Of a stretch of DNA of 32,834 bases, positions 25,637 through 32,834 are shown piece after piece. Source of the stretch: an uncultured Flavobacteriaceae bacterium (lineage in GTDB: Bacteria; Bacteroidota; Bacteroidia; Flavobacteriales; Flavobacteriaceae); NCBI GenBank assembly GCA_937930675.1, contig CALHCC010000096.1:1-32834 (forward strand). The letters are read 5' to 3'. The notes below the pieces were generated by a model. It was not told the origin of the DNA. It saw only the letters and a program-made list of their open reading frames with translations, and did no database searches. Each line of letters starts with the position of its first letter. Positions within the stretch are counted from its first letter, which is position 1. A program made the translations under genes and the position numbers.

Positions 25637-25919
25637 TATAAAAAAAGATATTTTAATAGGTGCATTGGTAGGACTTGCAGTTTGTTTATTGGGTTCTGTG
25701 TTGTACATTCTCATCATGTTTCCCCAGTACAGTTTACAAAGTGCTTTTACCAAATTAAAACATAGCGGATTATTATCTAAAGTAATTACGTTAGGTACGC
25801 TGCCCAATGTATTGATATTTCATTTATTTATTAAAAGAAATCAAGTATATAAGGCTAGAGGAGTGTTGATGGCTGTAGTGGTGTTGGCTGTTGTTTTTGC
25901 CATATTAAAATTTTTGTAA
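25629..25919 (+). CDS. Small integral membrane protein between surE and lpxB
   Basis: 96 residues with three predicted membrane helices: about 8-30 (LIGALVGLAVCLLGSVLYIL), 50-68 (VITLGTLPNVLIFHLFI) and 78-95. No family name is known to me. It overlaps surE by 8 nt and its stop is directly followed by the lpxB ATG, so it is translated with both. The hydrophobic pattern and tight packing make it a real gene. Its position next to lpxB suggests a membrane or lipid A link, which is inference only. Confidence 0.85.
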   Translation: MNNIKKDILIGALVGLAVCLLGSVLYILIMFPQYSLQSAFTKLKHSGLLSKVITLGTLPNVLIFHLFIKRNQVYKARGVLMAVVVLAVVFAILKFL

Positions 25920-27026
25920 ATGAAGTATTATATTATTGCAGGAGAAGCTTCTGGAGATTTACATGCTTCTAATTTGATGAAATCACTAGTTCAAAAAGAC
26001 GAACATGCAGATTTTAGATTTTTTGGAGGAGATTTAATGAAAAATGTAGGAGGTACACTTGTAAAGCATTACAGAGAATTGGCTTTTATGGGACTCTTAG
26101 AAGTGTTAAAAAATTTACGAAGTATTTTTAAAAACATCAATACCTGTAAGCAAGATATTTTAGCGTATCAACCCGATGTGCTGATTTTGGTAGATTATCC
26201 TGGTTTTAATTTAAGAATTGCCCAATTTGCCAAAGAAAATAACATAAAAGTACACTACTATATTTCTCCTAAAATATGGGCTTGGAAAGAAGGGCGAATT
26301 CATAAAATTAAAAAATACATAGATACCCTGCATGTTATTTTTCCTTTTGAAGTACCTTATTTTAAAAACAAGCACAATTACAAGGTAAATTATGTAGGAA
26401 ATCCTCTGTTGGATGAAATTACGAGTAGAAAACCAGTAGACGAGCATGCTTTTAGGACACAACACAATTTAGGAGCCAAACCTATTATAGCTTTGTTACC
26501 AGGGAGTAGAACGCAAGAAATTAATAAAATTTTAAGTGAAATGCTTACGGTAGTTCCCAATTATCCAGATTATCAGTTTGTCATTGCAGGAGCTCCTAGT
26601 AAAAAAGAATCTTTTTATAAAGAGTTTATCGGAGATACCGATGTGAAGTTTATTACAAATCAAACCTACGATTTGTTAGCAATTGCTCATACAGCTTTGG
26701 TAACCTCTGGAACGGCAACTTTAGAAACAGCTTTGTTTAAAGTTCCGCAAGTGGTGTGTTACAAAACAAGTGGGTTGACTTATTTTGTAGCAAAATTGTT
26801 TGTGAAAATAAAATACATTTCTTTGGTTAATTTAGTGATGGACAAAGAAGTAGTTAAAGAATTGATTCAACAAGATTTAAATCCACAAGATTTACAAAAA
26901 GAGTTAAATACCATATTAGAAGGAGACGGGAGAACTTTGATGTTAAAAGAATACGAAGTATTGCATCATACACTAGGAGGAGATGGAGCTTCTAACAATT
27001 TAGCCAACTATATTTTAAACGCATAG
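25920..27026 (+). CDS. lpxB: Lipid-A-disaccharide synthase
   Basis: 368 residues, GT19 family, GT-B fold. It joins UDP-2,3-diacylglucosamine and lipid X into the lipid A disaccharide on the inner face of the inner membrane. Recognisable parts are the N-terminal YYIIAGEASGDLHASNL, FFGGDLM, VDYPGFNLRIA, YISPKIWAWKEGR, YVGNPLLDE, LLPGSRTQEI and TSGTATLETAL, all LpxB signatures in order. Length is normal. The ATG abuts the stop of the preceding small membrane protein gene with no gap. Confidence 0.97.
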   Translation: MKYYIIAGEASGDLHASNLMKSLVQKDEHADFRFFGGDLMKNVGGTLVKHYRELAFMGLLEVLKNLRSIFKNINTCKQDILAYQPDVLILVDYPGFNLRIAQFAKENNIKVHYYISPKIWAWKEGRIHKIKKYIDTLHVIFPFEVPYFKNKHNYKVNYVGNPLLDEITSRKPVDEHAFRTQHNLGAKPIIALLPGSRTQEINKILSEMLTVVPNYPDYQFVIAGAPSKKESFYKEFIGDTDVKFITNQTYDLLAIAHTALVTSGTATLETALFKVPQVVCYKTSGLTYFVAKLFVKIKYISLVNLVMDKEVVKELIQQDLNPQDLQKELNTILEGDGRTLMLKEYEVLHHTLGGDGASNNLANYILNA

Positions 27027-27048
27027 ATTTTTGTAGCTTTAAAGAGCT

Positions 27049-29016
27049 ATGAAATTATTGTTTACATATTTACCTTTTCAATTATTGTTAGGTGTACTCA
27101 TAGGGGTTTTATACCCTGCTGATTATGAGTGTTTACTGATAGTGTTTTTATGTTTGCTAGTTTGTGTTTTAGGTTTTTATCGTTATAAAAGAGCTTACTT
27201 ATTTCTGTTTTTTATTGTATGCGTTGGATATGTATTCAGTTCTTTTTCGGTGTATATTACCAACGATGTTCATAAAGAAGATCATTATACACATTTTAAA
27301 ACTAAAAAAGGAAATTTGCGTTTTACCATTGTAAAACAGATAACATCTACAGCAGCAAATCATAGGTTTTATGCAAATCTTCATCAAATCAATACAAAGA
27401 AGTGTTCCGGTAAAATTTTAGTTACCATTCCTAAATTATATGTAGTTCAAGTGGGGGATGTACTCGTAGCAAACGCTGTGCTTAAAGAAATAAATCATCC
27501 TATTTCTCCTTATGATTTTAATTACAAGCACTACTTAAAACGCAAACAGGTTTACGGAAAAGTATATGTAAAACAGTACGTAAAAATAAGGAGAGAAGAA
27601 ACTATACCGTTTCAACTTCAATATTTAAGAACAGCTGTAGAGCAAAAAGTAATCAAATTAGCATTATCGTCTACTACAAAAAGTTTATTAATTGCGATGC
27701 TTTTGGGCGATAAAGAGTATTTAACATCAGAAACAAAAACGGCTTTTGTAAATAGTGGAGTGGTACATTTAATAGCCATTTCGGGTATGCACATTGGAGT
27801 ATTGTATTTACTCTTTTATTATGCGTTATCCTTTTTAAATATCCTAAAATCAGGAAAATACATACAGGTGTTTTTGGTGTTATTGCTTTTAATTGGTTTT
27901 GCTATTTTTTCTGGTTTGTCTAGTTCTGTTGTAAGAACCGTTACGATGTTTGGTTTTATTTTGTTGGCAAAATTAAAACGACAAAAAGGTTTGTTGTTAG
28001 AACCTATTGTAACATCTGCTTTGGTGCTGTTGCTATGTCATCCTAATTATTTGTTGGATGCAGGTTTTCAGTTAAGTTATTTAGCGGTTATTTCTATAGT
28101 AACCTTTTATCCTATCGTGGCTAGCAGGTGGAAACTTAAAAATAAAATCCTCAAATATTTTGTGGATGTTTTATTGGTTTCTGTGATTGCTCAACTGGGT
28201 GTTTTAGGAGTCTCTTTGTATTACTTTCATCAATTTTCGTTTCAGTTTTTAATCGCTAATTTTTATGCAGTTTCGTTATTACCTTTGGTATTGTACGGAG
28301 GTATTGTTGTATTGTTAAAATTAGTAGTGTGGGAGCAAGTTGCAGGAGTAGATTATGTATACACGTTGTTTATAGAACAGTATGTAGCTGTGATTCGTTT
28401 TTTAGGGGAGATGGATTCCTTTTTATGGAAACAAATTAATTTTACTCAGTTACAGGTCTTCGGATATTATATACTCTTGTTTTTAATTTGGTATTTGTTT
28501 AAAAATTGGAATTTTAAAAGAGGGACTTTTGTGCTTGTTTGGGTGATGGTATTACAATTACATAGTGTGTATATGCGGAATGTTCTACATCATAAAAAGG
28601 AACTAGTGGTGTACAATACTTACAAATCTGTAATGATCTCTGTTAAGAAAAAGGATAAGTTGTTTGTTTACAACCATTTTGATGAGAGAGATTTGCAAAT
28701 GAATGGTATTAGAAATAACATTAAGGAACAGGTGCTTGTATCGGATGAGGTATTTCAATTTCATCAAAACACCTATTTATTGTTAGACGATGCTTTAGAT
28801 TATAGTTCATTGTCTACACCTAATTTAGTATTGATTTTAGACGATCATCCGAATGTAAATTTGGAGCGAGTGATCAAAACATTGCATCCAAAACGTATCA
28901 TTATATGTGCTAATAACTACCCGAATATTGTTTTAAAATGGAAAGGCACCTGTAAAAAATTACAAGTACCTTTTTATGATGTTAAACAACAAGGTGCTTA
29001 TGTGGTAAGCTTATAG
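27049..29016 (+). CDS. comEC: ComEC/Rec2-family membrane protein
   Basis: 655 residues. An N-terminal membrane and OB-like region (about 5-190, DUF4131 type) is followed by the competence channel domain (about 205-490), with LLIAMLLGDK and the signature HLIAISGMHIGVLYLL around 240-255. The family moves single-stranded DNA across the inner membrane in transformation. The C-terminal 150 residues sit where the metallo-beta-lactamase-like nuclease domain usually lies, but no HxHxDH metal motif is visible, as in shorter Bacteroidota members. It is 22 nt after lpxB and overlaps the convergent thioredoxin gene by 6 nt. No other competence genes are in the window. Confidence 0.9.
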   Translation: MKLLFTYLPFQLLLGVLIGVLYPADYECLLIVFLCLLVCVLGFYRYKRAYLFLFFIVCVGYVFSSFSVYITNDVHKEDHYTHFKTKKGNLRFTIVKQITSTAANHRFYANLHQINTKKCSGKILVTIPKLYVVQVGDVLVANAVLKEINHPISPYDFNYKHYLKRKQVYGKVYVKQYVKIRREETIPFQLQYLRTAVEQKVIKLALSSTTKSLLIAMLLGDKEYLTSETKTAFVNSGVVHLIAISGMHIGVLYLLFYYALSFLNILKSGKYIQVFLVLLLLIGFAIFSGLSSSVVRTVTMFGFILLAKLKRQKGLLLEPIVTSALVLLLCHPNYLLDAGFQLSYLAVISIVTFYPIVASRWKLKNKILKYFVDVLLVSVIAQLGVLGVSLYYFHQFSFQFLIANFYAVSLLPLVLYGGIVVLLKLVVWEQVAGVDYVYTLFIEQYVAVIRFLGEMDSFLWKQINFTQLQVFGYYILLFLIWYLFKNWNFKRGTFVLVWVMVLQLHSVYMRNVLHHKKELVVYNTYKSVMISVKKKDKLFVYNHFDERDLQMNGIRNNIKEQVLVSDEVFQFHQNTYLLLDDALDYSSLSTPNLVLILDDHPNVNLERVIKTLHPKRIIICANNYPNIVLKWKGTCKKLQVPFYDVKQQGAYVVSL

Positions 29017-29535
29017 TTTACTTTTAAATTCTTTTTCAAAACTCTCCCAATCTTTAGTTAAATACACTTCGTTTTTCATAAAGTAGGTTAGTTTTTCCAT
29101 CATAGGCGTTTTAAGATATCCAGGAGCTGCATAAATTAGTTGTTTTTCTTTATTAAAGAATACAGTAGACGGAAAACTTAATTTTCCTTTTAAAATAGCT
29201 CCTGCAAATTCATGATAGCCTCTTCTTCCGCTAGCTACATAATTAAATGTAGTGTCGTTAAAAGTAAGTGGCTCTTTTTGTTCTGCGTCAAATTTAACAG
29301 CGTAAAAATTAGTGTTTATATAGTTTACCACAGTTGGGTTGGTGTATGTTTTTTTGTCCATTACTTTACACCAATGGCACCAGTCTGTATATACATCTAC
29401 TAAAATAGGTTTGGGAGTTTTGTTATTTAAAGCAACGGCTTCTTCAAAACTAATCCAATGTATTTCTTTGGGTTCAGGATTGTTGGCTAATAAGGTTAGT
29501 GGTATAAGAAATAAAAATAAAAAATATCGTTTCAT
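29011..29535 (-). CDS. Exported thioredoxin-like protein
   Basis: 174 residues with a signal peptide, MKRYFLFLFLIPLTLLANN, cut near residue 17. The thioredoxin fold has the redox motif Cys53-His-Trp-Cys56 (VYTDWCHWCKVMD) and a cis-Pro in LSFPSTVFF. It resembles the thioredoxin_7/DUF255-like periplasmic family and DsbD C-terminal domains. The likely role is reduction of disulfides in the periplasm or cell envelope. Both cysteines are present, so it should be active. Convergent overlap with comEC leaves no room for a terminator between them. Confidence 0.88.
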   Translation of the reverse strand: MKRYFLFLFLIPLTLLANNPEPKEIHWISFEEAVALNNKTPKPILVDVYTDWCHWCKVMDKKTYTNPTVVNYINTNFYAVKFDAEQKEPLTFNDTTFNYVASGRRGYHEFAGAILKGKLSFPSTVFFNKEKQLIYAAPGYLKTPMMEKLTYFMKNEVYLTKDWESFEKEFKSKL

Positions 29536-29588
29536 AATTTGTATGTTTTTAATGTTGGTCTATGTTTAGAGAACAGTCTTACGTTTGT

Positions 29589-31358
29589 TTACGTGATACC
29601 ATGCATTTTTCGTACCAAAGTTTTATTTAACAATGCAATAACAACTCCTGCTACAATAGGTACTAAGGTAAAGATTAAGAAAAAAGTAGATAAGCTATAA
29701 TGTTGTGTAATCTCCTCTATTTTTCCTCCTAAAGATCCTGCTAATTTATTTCCTATGGCAATGGCTAAGTACCACATTCCGTACATAAAACCAATCATTT
29801 GTCCTGGTACGAGTTTACTAACTTGTGACAATCCTAAAGGAGATAAACACAACTCTCCTAAAGTATGGAATAAATAGGCTAATATCAACCAAATCATACT
29901 AACTTTTACCGTACCTGCTGTTGCATTAGAAGGAATAGCATGAGCTCCATAAGCTAAAAAGGCAAAACCAATTCCTAACAACACCAAACCAAGGGCATAT
30001 TTTTGTGCAGAACTAGGATTGTATTTACTTTCCCACCACTTAGAAAAATAAGAAGCAAAGGCAATGATAAAAAATGAATTTAAGGTACTAAACCAAGAAA
30101 CGGTAACAGTGGTTACGTCTGAGGAGAATTCTTGATAAACCATTTGTCCTACGACTACCCAAATGGCTAAAAAGCTAACGATTAAAATCCAGTTTGATAT
30201 TTTAATTAATTGATGAGTTTGCTTGTATAATAAAAACAATACCCAAGAAATAATAAGCAAAGGCAATACGGTAAGTAAGGTATTAATAATGTTAAATACG
30301 GTAGCGTAATTGCCGAATAACTCTCGTTGCGTATAATCTCTTGCAAAGATAATAAGTGAGGTGGCACCTTGTTCAAAAGACATCCAAAAGAAAACGGTAA
30401 AAATGGCAAAAATAATTAAAGCAATCATTCTATCGGCAATTACTTTTTCATACCTACGAATTCTACTAATTACTAAAAATAAAAAGATTCCTAAACAACT
30501 TATGATAATTTGCGTAGCACCTGAAATGCTATCAATATTAGGAAGTAGTTTTTTAGGTAATAAATTAATATTGGCAATTTTAGAACTAGGATCGTTTAAT
30601 AAATATAAAAGCCCTCCAGTGGCAGAGATGGCAATTAAAATTTTATCAATAGAAGTAAATGGGTTTATTTTTTTAGCAATCTTTTCTTTGTCTGTTTCTT
30701 TTTTAGGAACGTCTCCAATGTTTCCAAATAAAGGAGCAGCTAACCAAAATTGTAAAGTTCCAAATAGCATAAAGATACCTGCCAATCCAAAACCGTAAGC
30801 CCAACCTTTGGTTTCGGCTAAATAACCACACAACATCATTCCAAAAAAAGCACCAGCATTTACACCCATATAATAAATAGTGTAGGCTCCATCTTTTTTT
30901 TGAGGAACGTGTTTGTACATTTCAGAAATAATAGAAGTCATGTTGGGTTTAAAAAAACCAGTACCAATCACTAATAAAGTTAAACCTAAATACAGCGTAA
31001 TTTCTGTCTCTAGAGCCATGGCAGCATGACCTAACGTCATAATAAAAGCTCCAATAACAACGGCCCATTTATAACCTGTTAATTTATCGGCAACAATTCC
31101 TCCTACAATAGGGGTAATGTAAAGCAATCCTGCATAGGTACCAAACAAGGCTCCTGCTTGGTCTGCGTTCCAACCCCAACCAGGATTGTTAACACCTGTA
31201 ACAGCCATGGTTAAAAAATTCACCAAAAGAACTCGCATTCCATAAAAAGAAAAGCGCTCCCACATTTCGGTAAAAAACAGTACAAAAAGCCCCGAAGGAT
31301 GCCCTAAAACTTGCTGTTGATTTGTTTTACTACCTCCATATGTAAGTTCCATAAGCAT
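29589..31358 (-). CDS. Proton-dependent oligopeptide transporter (POT/PTR2, MFS)
   Basis: 589 residues with about 14 membrane helices. The proton-coupling motif ExxERFxxYG is present as Glu31-Met-Trp-Glu34-Arg35-Phe (EMWERFSFYG) in the first helix. GTGFFKPNMTSIISEMY is the second POT signature. It imports di- and tripeptides with protons across the inner membrane. The length is longer than DtpA-type proteins because of loop segments, as is usual in Bacteroidota. A later start at Met3 is possible. It is a single-gene unit facing away from HMG-CoA reductase. Confidence 0.93.
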   Translation of the reverse strand: MLMELTYGGSKTNQQQVLGHPSGLFVLFFTEMWERFSFYGMRVLLVNFLTMAVTGVNNPGWGWNADQAGALFGTYAGLLYITPIVGGIVADKLTGYKWAVVIGAFIMTLGHAAMALETEITLYLGLTLLVIGTGFFKPNMTSIISEMYKHVPQKKDGAYTIYYMGVNAGAFFGMMLCGYLAETKGWAYGFGLAGIFMLFGTLQFWLAAPLFGNIGDVPKKETDKEKIAKKINPFTSIDKILIAISATGGLLYLLNDPSSKIANINLLPKKLLPNIDSISGATQIIISCLGIFLFLVISRIRRYEKVIADRMIALIIFAIFTVFFWMSFEQGATSLIIFARDYTQRELFGNYATVFNIINTLLTVLPLLIISWVLFLLYKQTHQLIKISNWILIVSFLAIWVVVGQMVYQEFSSDVTTVTVSWFSTLNSFFIIAFASYFSKWWESKYNPSSAQKYALGLVLLGIGFAFLAYGAHAIPSNATAGTVKVSMIWLILAYLFHTLGELCLSPLGLSQVSKLVPGQMIGFMYGMWYLAIAIGNKLAGSLGGKIEEITQHYSLSTFFLIFTLVPIVAGVVIALLNKTLVRKMHGIT

Positions 31359-31533
31359 TGATTGTTTTGAAAATATAAAAATAAACTATTTGTGATAACT
31401 AACGAAAAGGATCGAGTTTTAATGTAAGTTATAGTGATGTTTTTTAGTTGACAAGGCAGCTATAGAATAATAGGTCTTTTAAAATTACAAAAACAATGTA
31501 CTGTTCAATTTTACGAGATTTTAAAAGGAACTG

Positions 31534-31541
31534 TATATTTG
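31534..31541 (+). promoter_or_regulatory. Candidate -7 element of the HMG-CoA reductase gene
   Basis: TATATTTG, an exact TAnnTTTG match, ends 21 nt before the ATG. No TTG is seen at the -33 distance. Confidence 0.5.
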
Positions 31542-31562
31542 TTGTTAAAATAATCCGATAAC

Positions 31563-32834
31563 ATGTCAAAATTAATTTCAGGTTTTTCTAAGCTATCTAA
31601 AAACGAAAAAATAGATTGGTTAGCCAATAACTTTACCCTTTCTCCTACAGAAACCAAAAATGTGTTAGCTCAATATGTAAATAATGATGAGCAATTGCAA
31701 CAATTACACGATGATTTTATAGAAAATACCATCTCTAATTATTACATGCCTTATGGTATTGCACCCAATTTTATCATCAATGATAAAAATTACACCATAC
31801 CGATGGCTATTGAGGAAAGTTCTGTAGTAGCTGCGGCCTCTTTGGTTGCAAAGTTTTGGTCGGATAAGGGAGGGTTTACTGCAGAAGTAATAGACACGCA
31901 AAAAGTAGGACAAGTACATTTTATGTATGAAGGTGATTTTGAAACATTGCAAGATTATTTTAAAGTTAAGAAAGAGCGTTTACTCCAAGCAACCGATGCG
32001 ATTACTAAAAATATGCGTAAACGAGGAGGTGGAATTTTAACGGTGGAGTTAAGAGATAAGACAGAGGAATTAGCAAACTATTATCAAATCCATGTAACTT
32101 TTGAGACAAAAGATTCTATGGGAGCTAACTTTATAAATTCTTGTTTAGAAGCCATTGCGAAGGAATTTAAAAAAGAAGATATAGAAATTGTGATGAGTAT
32201 TTTATCCAATTACGTACCTCAATGTGTTGTAAAAGCATCGGTATGTTGTGAGGTAGAAAAATTACATCCAACAGATGGAGCTTTGTTTGCTAAAAAAATG
32301 CAACAAGCAGTTGCCATAGCCAATGTAGAACCCCATAGAGCGGTAACACATAATAAGGGAGTAATGAACGGTATTGATGCCGTAGTAATTGCTACAGGAA
32401 ACGATTTTAGAGCTGTAGAAGCTGGAGTACATGCCTATGCAGCAAAAACAGGAAACTATAAGAGTTTAACATCTTGTAGTATAGAAAACGGAATGTTTAC
32501 ATTTTCTATAGAAGTGCCTTTGGCTTTAGGTACGGTTGGAGGTTTAACCAGTACGCATCCATTGTCTAAATTGTCTTTAGAAATTTTAGACAATCCATCG
32601 GCTAAAGAATTAATGCAAATTATTGCTGTGGCAGGTTTGGCTCAAAATTATGCTGCTTTAAGAGCGTTAACAACTACTGGAATACAAGAAGGGCATATGA
32701 AAATGCATTTGGTGAATATTTTAAATCAATTAGAAGCGAATCAACAAGAAAAAGAATGGGTAACACAACAGTTAAAAGGACAAGTAGTAAGTTATAGTGG
32801 TGTAGCAGATGCTTTACAAAAAATAAGAGCTTAA
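31563..32834 (+). CDS. Hydroxymethylglutaryl-CoA reductase, class II (degradative-type sequence)
   Basis: 423 residues, complete; TAA is the last codon of the window. It reduces HMG-CoA to mevalonate, the committed step of the mevalonate isoprenoid route used by Flavobacteriia. Class II motifs are clear: PMAIEESSVVAAAS (80-93, catalytic Glu84 or Glu85), DSMGAN (184-189), the Lys of HNKGVMNGIDAVV (265), Asp281 in TGNDFRAVEAG, and His378 in EGHMKMH. The 'degradative' label describes sequence class; in this phylum the enzyme is thought to work in synthesis. The cofactor preference cannot be read safely. It starts after a single -7 element, and the next genes lie beyond the edge. Confidence 0.95.
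   Translation: MSKLISGFSKLSKNEKIDWLANNFTLSPTETKNVLAQYVNNDEQLQQLHDDFIENTISNYYMPYGIAPNFIINDKNYTIPMAIEESSVVAAASLVAKFWSDKGGFTAEVIDTQKVGQVHFMYEGDFETLQDYFKVKKERLLQATDAITKNMRKRGGGILTVELRDKTEELANYYQIHVTFETKDSMGANFINSCLEAIAKEFKKEDIEIVMSILSNYVPQCVVKASVCCEVEKLHPTDGALFAKKMQQAVAIANVEPHRAVTHNKGVMNGIDAVVIATGNDFRAVEAGVHAYAAKTGNYKSLTSCSIENGMFTFSIEVPLALGTVGGLTSTHPLSKLSLEILDNPSAKELMQIIAVAGLAQNYAALRALTTTGIQEGHMKMHLVNILNQLEANQQEKEWVTQQLKGQVVSYSGVADALQKIRA

Noticed and set aside
29580-29587. Plus-strand TACGTTTG with TTG 22 nt upstream, between the thioredoxin and POT genes
   Set aside because: It matches the promoter consensus but points into the 3' end of the minus-strand POT gene with no plus-strand gene to serve; chance or antisense transcription.
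30361-30798. 145-codon ORF opposite the POT transporter
   Set aside because: It mirrors membrane-helix codons of a clear transporter gene and has no independent support.

Overview
The window reads as chromosome of a marine-type member of the Bacteroidota, most likely family Flavobacteriaceae. The DNA is AT-rich. Recognisable promoters carry the Bacteroidota -7 element (TAnnTTTG, with a TTG about 18-22 nt upstream) rather than sigma-70 hexamers, and starts lack Shine-Dalgarno sequences. The gene content fits: class II HMG-CoA reductase, type B ribosomal protein bL31, a PIN-PhoH fusion, glutamine cyclotransferase, and many lipoproteins with Bacteroidota-style signals. No rRNA, tRNA, CRISPR array, IS element or prophage was seen.

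Region 1 (1-11694) is an envelope-glycan locus of seven genes. A TPR/outer-membrane-barrel protein runs off the left edge on the minus strand. It is divergent from a Wzx/MATE-like flippase and a GT4 glycosyltransferase. A tight three-gene minus operon then encodes a GT-C-like polytopic membrane protein, an exported beta-rich protein, and a membrane-anchored clan-A glycoside hydrolase. A DPM-like GT2 is divergent at the right end. My model is cytoplasmic assembly by GT2 and GT4, flipping by the flippase, periplasmic transfer by the GT-C protein, trimming by the hydrolase, and export through the TPR barrel. No Wzy, BcsA-like synthase or Wza was seen. This is the best candidate for an undescribed system here.

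Region 2 (11695-13932) holds a surface-type alpha-carbonic anhydrase lipoprotein paired with a small outer-membrane barrel, downstream of a 34-bp perfect palindrome and two 10-nt homopolymer tracts. Region 3 (13933-19138) is a five-gene minus operon: glutamine cyclotransferase, beta-helix lipoprotein, SDR, SprT-like protein and DUF389 membrane protein. Its promoter interlocks with that of the divergent bL31B gene (19257-19508).

Region 4 (19574-24703) carries a COG3650-like lipoprotein, PIN-PhoH, an orphan OppC-type permease and the tail-specific protease Prc on the minus strand. Region 5 (24854-29016) is a plus-strand operon: surE, a small membrane protein, lpxB and a ComEC-type channel. Region 6 (29011-32834) has an exported thioredoxin-like protein, a POT peptide transporter and HMG-CoA reductase, whose stop codon is the last base of the window. 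Regions 3 to 6 are ordinary flavobacterial core genes. Regions 1 and 2 are the accessory, envelope-facing part.
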